11,270 bases of DNA from DASXHZ01 sp036488085 (lineage in GTDB: Bacteria > Acidobacteriota > Thermoanaerobaculia > Gp7-AA8): assembly GCA_036488085.1 (NCBI GenBank), contig DASXHZ010000042.1, positions 1 to 11,270 on the forward strand. The letters run 5' to 3'. Of this stretch, positions 6,545 to 11,270 are shown one piece after another. Both the position numbers and the translations under genes were made by a program. The notes under the pieces are model-generated. The model was not told the DNA's origin. It searched no databases and saw only the letters and a list, made by a program, of their open reading frames with translations. Numbering within the stretch: position 1 is the first letter of the stretch; each line of letters starts with the position of its first letter.

Positions 6545-6637
6545 GCGTGCTCGTCTTCTCCGAAGATAAGCACGCAAATTGCACTCGTTCTGGATCGCGG
6601 GCATTCCGCCCTGGCGGACAGAAGTACCCAAGGAGGA
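6545..6637 (+). promoter_or_regulatory. Structured leader with two hairpins and a strong ribosome binding site
   Basis: The first hairpin is GCGTGCT (6545-6551) with AGCACGC (6569-6575), a symmetric 3x3 internal loop, CTTC/GAAG and a 3-base loop. The second is TTCTG (6588-6592) with CAGAA (6619-6623), enclosing CGC and GGGC paired with GCCC and GCG. It ends seven bases before a near-perfect Shine-Dalgarno sequence (aaggagga, 6630-6637) that serves a short ORF at 6644, not the hydrolase gene at 6721. The layout resembles a regulatory 5' leader. It does not match c-di-GMP, cobalamin or other riboswitch consensus sequences known to me. Confidence 0.45.
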
Positions 6638-6643
6638 GACGCC

Positions 6644-6736
6644 ATGCAGCTTCGAAACGTCCCCTTCCCGCGGCGCTGGGCCTTCGCTGCCCGGTATTCC
6701 TCGCGAAAGGAACTCATCCAATGTCGACTACCGTAA
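6644..6736 (+). CDS. 30-codon ORF with the best ribosome site in the region (possible leader peptide)
   Basis: The ATG at 6644 is preceded by aaggagga with about 6 bases spacing, the strongest Shine-Dalgarno sequence in the neighbourhood. It encodes a 30-residue basic peptide (starting MQLRNVPFPRRWAFAARYSS, then RKELIQCRLP) that ends in TAA at 6734-6736, 13 bases inside the hydrolase gene, in the -1 frame relative to it. This overlap would allow translational coupling of the hydrolase. It has no recognised homology and no pause motif I can identify. It may instead be the relic of an older gene start. Confidence 0.4.
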   Translation: MQLRNVPFPRRWAFAARYSSRKELIQCRLP

Positions 6737-8841
6737 CGATACTCCGGCACCTTATGATTGGCGTTGGTGGTCTCATCCTGCTGGCTACCGCGTCGCCACT
6801 GACGGCACAGGCAGTACCCGCGATGTCGACGGAGGCCTTCCTCAACACCCTCGGGGTTAATACCCACCTCGATGGCAACCAGCACTGGGACACAGACCCT
6901 GCTAACGTGGGTAGACACCTGGCGTATATCGGTGTCCGCAACCAGCGCGACTGGCCAAGTAGGGCGAACGAGGGCGCGAGCTTCCTGGCGGTTCAGAGCA
7001 ACTGGAGCCCGCTGGGGCGCCTCTGGACATCCATCGCTGAGGACAGCCCGACCGGCCAGCGCAATGATCTCAGCTATGCAGAATCGATCTATGCGACCTA
7101 CGGGTCGAACCTAGTCTATGTGCTCGGCGGCCCGAATGAGGAAGATGATTCTTACCCGCAAAGTCTGGGTGCCACTCTGCCGGATTCTGCACTCGTACAG
7201 GGGCAGCTTTACACCTGGGCGCACTCGCAAGGCCGCAATGTCAAGGTGAGCCAGATGGACTTCGGTGCCGGCTGGACATACGTCAACAATTGGCAGGGCG
7301 ACTACAACCCAAGCAACACCGGCATTGGTCAGAACTACACGCCCGGCGGCGCCGATATCGCTAGTGCGCACACGTATATCAGCGACAGCAACCAGACGGA
7401 ATTGACCGTTCTCAACATGATGCGAGCTAACGCCCTGTTAACCACGCCTGGCAAACCCGTCGCCCATACCGAAGCAGGCATGTATAAGAACGCTGTTACC
7501 TACTCACCCGCAGTAGCCGGCGCCATGACGGTGGTCGGCGCGTTCGACAGCGCCGCTGCTGGCGATATCGGCTACCTCGTATATGGTCTTCAGGATGATG
7601 ACGGCACCCACACCTACGGTTTCTATGACAGCACCGACACCAATCCTAATCCGATGGCGACGTACTATCACAACATGACGACGATCCTGGCGTCTGCCAG
7701 CGGCACTTACGGCCCCGGCCAGCCGCCGACCTTCACGCCCGGCTCGCTCAACGTGACGTATTCCAATACGACCACAGCCGCGCACCTGCTGATGCAGAAG
7801 CCCACGGGCGAGTATGTGATTGCCGACTGGCACGAAGCGCTGATGAACGGCACGCAGGCGAACGCGACCGACACGATTACGTTCGGCCAAACCTTTGCGA
7901 CTGTACAGGTCTACGATGTTGAGACAGGCACCACGCCGATTGCGACATTGAGCAACGTATCGTCGTACACACTCGCCATGAACCCGTGTGACATGTACCT
8001 TCTGGTTCTCAAGCCGGACGCGGTGAGCGATCTCATCCCAGATGGCACATACACCATAGGCAACCGCAGCAACGGCAACATAGCTTCCATGGCCACCGCC
8101 AATATTGGCGCCGGTATTATTCAGGGCCAGCCCGGCAGCCTGGACACGACCTGGACCGTGACCAACCTCGGCAACAACGTGGTGGAGATCACGAATGTCG
8201 GCGTGGGCGGCGTAATGGGCCCCGTTTCCGTAGCGGTCAACGCCGGCCTGGTCGCCCAGACCGATACCGGCGTGACCTCGCAGCAGTGGACCGTCTCTCA
8301 GCCTGCCCCGGGTTGGTTCACGCTCACCAGCAAAGCCGGTCCGTTCGTGGCCGATATCTATAGCGGCCTTGGCACACAACTCCTTCTGGAAAGTGCCAAC
8401 GGTGGCACAACTCAGCAGTGGTCCTTCACGCCGGCGAACCTGATCCCAGACGGCACATACACCATAGGTAACCGCAGCAACGGCAACATCGCTTCCATGG
8501 CCACCGCCAATATTGGCGCCGGTATTATTCAGGGCCAGCCCGGCAGCCTGGACACGACCTGGACCGTGACCAACCTCGGCAACAACGTGGTGAAGATCAC
8601 GAATGTCGACGTGGGCGGCGTCATGGGCCCCGTCTCCGTAGCGGTCAACGGCGGCCTGGTCGCCCAGACCGATAACGGCGTGACCTCGCAGCAGTGGACC
8701 GTCTCTCAGCCTGCCCCAGGTTGGTTCACACTCACCAGCAAAGCCGGCGCCTTCGTCGTCGATATCTATAGCGGCCTCGGCACACAACTCCTCCTGGAAC
8801 CCGCCAACGGCGGCGCCACCCAACAGTGGTCCTTCCACTAA
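6721..8841 (+). CDS. Secreted glycoside-hydrolase-like protein with two C-terminal ricin-type lectin domains
   Basis: From the ATG at 6721 this is 706 residues. A signal peptide (hydrophobic LMIGVGGLILLATA, cleavage after AQA at residue 31) directs export. Residues about 35-335 look like a (beta/alpha)8 barrel of the clan GH-A type: VLGGPNEE has the Asn-Glu pair expected for the acid/base (E140), and AHTEAG supplies a candidate nucleophile (E251). Residues about 340-437 are an accessory beta-sandwich. Residues 438-573 and 574-706 are two ricin-type beta-trefoil copies with QQW motifs, probably carbohydrate-binding. An upstream in-frame ATG at 6541 would add 60 arginine-rich residues lacking protein character, so it was rejected; aagga precedes 6721. 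The substrate cannot be deduced. Base composition is less GC-rich than the flanking genes. It is the main cargo of the tRNA-flanked segment. The exact GH family is uncertain. Confidence 0.8.
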   Translation: MSTTVTILRHLMIGVGGLILLATASPLTAQAVPAMSTEAFLNTLGVNTHLDGNQHWDTDPANVGRHLAYIGVRNQRDWPSRANEGASFLAVQSNWSPLGRLWTSIAEDSPTGQRNDLSYAESIYATYGSNLVYVLGGPNEEDDSYPQSLGATLPDSALVQGQLYTWAHSQGRNVKVSQMDFGAGWTYVNNWQGDYNPSNTGIGQNYTPGGADIASAHTYISDSNQTELTVLNMMRANALLTTPGKPVAHTEAGMYKNAVTYSPAVAGAMTVVGAFDSAAAGDIGYLVYGLQDDDGTHTYGFYDSTDTNPNPMATYYHNMTTILASASGTYGPGQPPTFTPGSLNVTYSNTTTAAHLLMQKPTGEYVIADWHEALMNGTQANATDTITFGQTFATVQVYDVETGTTPIATLSNVSSYTLAMNPCDMYLLVLKPDAVSDLIPDGTYTIGNRSNGNIASMATANIGAGIIQGQPGSLDTTWTVTNLGNNVVEITNVGVGGVMGPVSVAVNAGLVAQTDTGVTSQQWTVSQPAPGWFTLTSKAGPFVADIYSGLGTQLLLESANGGTTQQWSFTPANLIPDGTYTIGNRSNGNIASMATANIGAGIIQGQPGSLDTTWTVTNLGNNVVKITNVDVGGVMGPVSVAVNGGLVAQTDNGVTSQQWTVSQPAPGWFTLTSKAGAFVVDIYSGLGTQLLLEPANGGATQQWSFH
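8032..8838 (+). repeat. Tandem 408-bp in-gene duplication of the ricin-type lectin module
   Basis: Copy 1 (8032-8439) and copy 2 (8440-8838) are nearly identical, starting CTC ATC CCA GAT GGC and CTG ATC CCA GAC GGC. Their proteins differ at only 8 of the first 132 residues (for example E/K, G/D, A/G, T/N). Synonymous differences are also few, so the duplication is recent or the copies are kept alike by recombination. The hydrolase stop codon follows copy 2. Confidence 0.95.
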
Positions 8842-8881
8842 GAGCGCCTAACGAACCGGCCCAACGGGCCGGGAGATTCTA

Positions 8882-9062
8882 GGCCAGGGCTGAGGCCGGA
8901 GGCCGATGCCCTGGGAAGGAGGGATAAACAAACCACGGCGGCCTGTAAGGCCGCGAGATGCTCGGCTCTGTAAAACCTGCGGCTCTCGCGACCCTTCAGG
9001 CCGCATACGCTTGGGACTGCGTACCTGACCCAGGGCATCGGCCTTCGGCCTCAGCCCTGGGC
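8882..9062. repeat. Large imperfect inverted repeat downstream of the hydrolase gene
   Basis: 34-bp arms at 8882-8915 and 9029-9062 are complementary at 32 of 34 positions. Each arm is itself a hairpin (CCAGGGC ... GCCCTGG around a GGCC-rich core). The interior also shows imperfect pairing (cggcctgtaaggccgcgag against ctcgcgacccttcaggccg). The whole 181-bp unit could fold as a cruciform or a multi-branched RNA. It has no ORF on either strand that I trust, and it ends 13 bp before the second tRNA remnant. MITE-like element, REP pair or element-end structure are all possible. The stretch 8842-9075 holds no gene. Confidence 0.8.
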
Positions 9063-9075
9063 TAAAATCTCGGGC

Positions 9076-9120
9076 CTGTCACGCCGGAGGTCGCGGGTTC
9101 GAGCCCCGTCGGCCCCGCCA
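9076..9120 (+). pseudogene. 3' remnant of a tRNA-Asp(GTC) gene, second copy (att-like site)
   Basis: It carries the anticodon loop CTGTCAC, the 3' side of the anticodon stem, the T-arm and the acceptor 3' strand with CCA, identical to 5820-5864. Sequence 5' of the anticodon loop (cgggc) no longer pairs properly and nothing resembling a D-arm or 5' acceptor strand precedes it. The homology break inside the anticodon stem-loop marks the likely recombination boundary. It is not a functional tRNA. Confidence 0.85.
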
Positions 9121-9136
9121 ATCTAAAGTTCTCGCG

Positions 9137-9160
9137 AGCCGCGACTTCGCCGCGTTTGTG
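9137..9160 (+). terminator. Terminator-like hairpin after the second tRNA remnant
   Basis: GCG pairs with CGC around an ACTT loop (9141-9150) and the stem extends past one C-C mismatch, followed by gtttgtg. The position, the ACTT loop and the trailing T-rich bases match the hairpin after the first remnant (5874-5891), while the stem sequence differs. This indicates homologous but diverged tRNA terminators. Confidence 0.45.
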
Positions 9161-9299
9161 TTCGGAGAGTCCCTCGGGATTGGTGATTCGAAAGATCGCG
9201 CATTCGGCGAGTGTGATCTGCGCGGATCGCGACCAAAGCCGATGTCAGATCTGACCGGTAATGCGGCGGCGCGGAAGCGCCACCGCCAGATCACCCGAA

Positions 9300-10032
9300 T
9301 TACTTCGTGCCACCGCTGAAATTGAATTTCGAGATCGCGACCCCGACGAAGTATTGGCGAGGTTTTCAGCATCACGCCGAATGAGCCGTCCTCGATACTC
9401 GTCACCTTGAAACCGTTGTCCACATTGGCGAGATACGAGACCGTCGCCTTGTACCTCCGCTGCGTCTTCGACGTGCCCGTGGGCAGGTCATCGATGTCAG
9501 TGTGTGTCCATTGCGCATCGAGATCAATCTGATAATTGTCGAAGAGAAACAGGGGATAGAGCGCCGTCGCGGCGAGCACGCGTCCATTATCTTCGGCGCC
9601 TTCCTGCTGTTTGTCGCGATAGCCGTAGGACGCCGTGAACGACAGCGGTGTGGCGAGAAACGTGCTGTTCTTCGGAAAAGGCGTCAACGAGCGAATGACC
9701 GGCACCCAACCCGAGACTTTCGCGACCACGTCGATGTTGCGATCGGCGTGGTGGAATCCGCGCTCGACGCGCGCCTCGATCCCGGCATTGCCGTGCATCC
9801 AGAGCTCCCCAAGGCTCAGCCCGGTCGTCTGTACGTTGAGGGCGAAGCGATTGCTGTCGATGAAATCAACACTTTTCTGATCAGTCGTGTCGAGATCGAG
9901 AGTCGCCGCCGTCTGCAGCAGCTTCGCTTGACCGGATCCGAAGAATCCTCCTCGCGCATTACTCGCCGCCGTATCGCAATTGAAATGCGCCGGTGTTGCC
10001 GCCGGCCGAGCCGGTCGCGGCACCGAAGAAGT
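9300..10032 (-). pseudogene. Decayed beta-strand-rich (outer-membrane-like) protein gene with frameshifts
   Basis: On the minus strand a frame from about 9990 to 9365 reads coherent beta-rich protein with alternating residues (KLLQTAATLDLDTTDQKSVD, LATPLSFTASYGYRDKQQEG, ALYPLFLFDNYQIDLDAQWT). Near 9360 the open frame turns arginine-rich, while the frame shifted by one base gives QYFVGVAISKFNFSGGTK and stops at TAA 9300-9302, a plausible final beta-strand. At the other end another frame reads AVNFFGAATGSAGGNTGAFQ, LRYGGE and stops at 9959-9961, perhaps the preceding part of the same gene or the tail of another. At least one indel is therefore implied. No signal peptide or start can be assigned. 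The family is not recognised. A sequencing error is possible for either shift. Confidence 0.5.
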
Positions 10033-10152
10033 TCACCGCGCCATGAACACGCCGGCGCTGATGTCCCCTCGGAGGGGGTCGTCCAGCTCCGGTCGCGGAG
10101 CGGATCGTAACGACAGCCGAGACGTACGGTAAAATGGAATGCGGTTCATCCC

Positions 10153-11270
10153 ATGCAAGATGCCAAGGACGGCGCGGCAGATCTGCGCTCGACGATCGCC
10201 GACCATGAGCGGTGGTTGGCGAGCGAGGAGAAAAGCGGCTCGCGTGCGGATCTGGAAGGCCGGGATCTTCGAGGTGCGGCCCTCACCAACGCAAATCTGA
10301 GCCGCGCAAACCTCGCGCACGCGGACTTTGCCGACGCCGATCTCTTCGGCGCATCGCTGTCCCAATCGAATCTTCGCGGCGCCGATCTGACGAACGCCAT
10401 GGGGCTGTCGGCGGCCCAGCTCGCGGGCGCGGATCTGATGTCAGCCAAACTGCCGGCGGCGATCGCCGGATTCGATGGCCTGGCCCAAGTCGCGAACCTG
10501 TCGAAGAACGCGGCGCGGACGTTTGCGTTTCTCGTCTTTGCCTGCCTCTATTCCTGCGTCACCGTGGCGATGACGACCGATGCGCGACTCCTGACGCGGT
10601 TCGTCTCCTCTCCGTTGCCGGTCATTCAGACGGCGATCCCGCTCTTTCTCTTCTACATCGTCGCGCCGTTCATCATCACCGCGTTGTACCTCTACCTGCA
10701 TCTGCAGTTGCAGGGCCTGTGGGAGGAGATCGCGACGCTGCCCGCGGTCTTTCCGGATGGCCGCACTCTGAGCAGCAAAGTCCATCCGTGGCTTCTCACG
10801 TCGCTCGCACAGCGATTCGGTACGGACCAGCGGCGCCGTTCTGCGGCACGCCTGCTCGAGATGGCGATCGCGTGGCTCTCCGCGTGGGCGCTCGAGCCGA
10901 TCACCCTGATGATCTTCTGGTTGCGATACCTGCCACGCCATGACGGCGCCGGATCGGTCGTCCACGTGGCTCTCCTCGGCTTGTCGACCGTCGTCGGTAC
11001 GTGGTCGCACCAGCGTGCGGCCGGATTCTTGTCGCACCAGGAGCCGCGGGCCACCTCGCCCCTGCCGGTGGCGCTCGGAAGCGCCATCATCATCGGCGGC
11101 GCAATTCTCTCGTACGGAGCGATCCGGGGCATCGACGTTGCCGCGGAGAATCAGCGAACACCGGCGCGACTGACTGCGTCTGCTCCGTGGTTTCGGACGG
11201 CCGTGCCATCGCTTTTCACCAAGCTGGGCCTCCGCGCATTCGCCGACATGAAGGATGCTGCCGTCTCGGA
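10153..11270 (+). CDS. Pentapeptide-repeat membrane protein (partial, runs off right edge)
   Basis: A frame starting ATG at 10153 is open to the window end (372 residues seen). Residues 32-100 hold A(D/N)LxxA pentapeptide repeats (ADLEGRDLRGA, NANLSRANLAHADFADADLF, GADLTNAMGLSAAQLAGADL), which form a right-handed quadrilateral beta-helix. They are followed by membrane helices at about 122-139, 160-186, 236-258, 268-284 and 305-323. Between them lies a conserved-looking segment (TTDARLLTRF, SSPLPVIQTAIP, LWEEIATLPAVFPDG, HPWLL) that I remember from a recurrent family of pentapeptide membrane proteins of unknown function. No ribosome site precedes the ATG; a tacggtaaaatgg stretch at about 10125-10137 may be a promoter close to the start, so the message could be leaderless. 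The overlapping frame at 10212-10943 is a shadow. Confidence 0.88.
   Translation, partial: MQDAKDGAADLRSTIADHERWLASEEKSGSRADLEGRDLRGAALTNANLSRANLAHADFADADLFGASLSQSNLRGADLTNAMGLSAAQLAGADLMSAKLPAAIAGFDGLAQVANLSKNAARTFAFLVFACLYSCVTVAMTTDARLLTRFVSSPLPVIQTAIPLFLFYIVAPFIITALYLYLHLQLQGLWEEIATLPAVFPDGRTLSSKVHPWLLTSLAQRFGTDQRRRSAARLLEMAIAWLSAWALEPITLMIFWLRYLPRHDGAGSVVHVALLGLSTVVGTWSHQRAAGFLSHQEPRATSPLPVALGSAIIIGGAILSYGAIRGIDVAAENQRTPARLTASAPWFRTAVPSLFTKLGLRAFADMKDAAVS

Larger units (their letters stand above)
5820..9122 (+). mobile_element. Putative integrated segment bounded by 47-bp tRNA-Asp direct repeats, no integrase
   Basis: Identical 47-bp direct repeats at 5820-5866 and 9076-9122 (offset 3256 bp) enclose a leader/secreted-hydrolase gene, a decayed minus-strand gene and a large inverted repeat. 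Both repeats are the 3' portion of tRNA-Asp(GTC) in the same orientation, the usual footprint of tyrosine-recombinase integration. The hydrolase gene looks less GC-rich than the flanking genes by eye. No integrase or excisionase is recognised inside. It may be a cis-mobilisable remnant, one unit of a tandem array at a tRNA locus, or a decayed island. Duplication of the tRNA end by a different mechanism cannot be excluded. Confidence 0.6.

Noticed and set aside
6545..6640. Cyclic-di-GMP (GEMM) riboswitch upstream of the hydrolase
   Set aside because: A cacgcaaa stretch recalls the consensus, but the conserved core and tetraloop-receptor arrangement are absent.
7504..8838. 444-residue minus-strand open frame
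   Set aside because: It is the antisense shadow of the hydrolase-lectin gene, repeating because the lectin module is duplicated.
9079..9130. C-terminal peptide WRGRRGSNPRPPA on the minus strand
   Set aside because: It is also the antisense reading of the second tRNA remnant; the natural stop of the gene upstream is at 9300 in the shifted frame.
10212..10943. 243-residue plus-strand open frame
   Set aside because: It is arginine-rich and out of frame with the pentapeptide-repeat gene, which has clear motifs and membrane helices.

Overview
The window is GC-rich bacterial DNA with dense two-strand coding potential. No gene in it fixes the taxon. A soil or environmental high-GC lineage such as Acidobacteriota is my best guess, based on the TIGR03032 gene, the palindromic repeat containing the 'gtcatcctgag' motif and general style; this is low-confidence inference. 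The content is accessory rather than housekeeping: a 21-bp tandem repeat, a regulator/nuclease-like/ParB-like cluster, orphan surface or secreted proteins, tRNA remnants, palindromic repeats and decayed genes.

Layout. Positions 1-264 are a 21-bp tandem repeat. Positions 599-1056 carry a minus-strand XRE-type regulator with its own terminator. Divergent from it is a plus-strand pair whose ends overlap by 4 bp: a zinc-ribbon/coiled-coil DUF2130 protein (1262-2224) and a ParB/Spo0J-like protein (2221-3159). After a 51-bp gap comes a fusion of a degenerate sulfotransferase-like domain and a TIGR03032 domain (3211-4878), then an unrecognised cysteine-rich protein (4957-5601) and a palindromic repeat (5639-5768).

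A 47-bp sequence equal to the 3' part of a tRNA-Asp(GTC) gene occurs twice in the same orientation (5820-5866 and 9076-9122). Each copy is followed by a terminator-like hairpin and neither is a complete tRNA. The 3.26-kb unit between them looks like an integrated cargo segment, or one member of a tandem array, that lacks an integrase. It holds a frameshifted minus-strand relic, a structured leader with a well-initiated 30-codon ORF, a secreted glycoside-hydrolase-like protein with two nearly identical ricin-type lectin repeats (6721-8841), and a large imperfect inverted repeat (8882-9062).

Beyond the second tRNA remnant is a decayed minus-strand gene with at least one recognisable frameshift (about 9300-10032). 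A pentapeptide-repeat membrane protein (from 10153) then runs off the right edge.

How the genes may work together: the XRE regulator probably controls itself and the divergent DUF2130/ParB pair, which is the best candidate here for an uncharacterised defence or element-maintenance module. The secreted hydrolase-lectin is a self-contained passenger of the tRNA-flanked segment. Other links between neighbours are not shown by the sequence.
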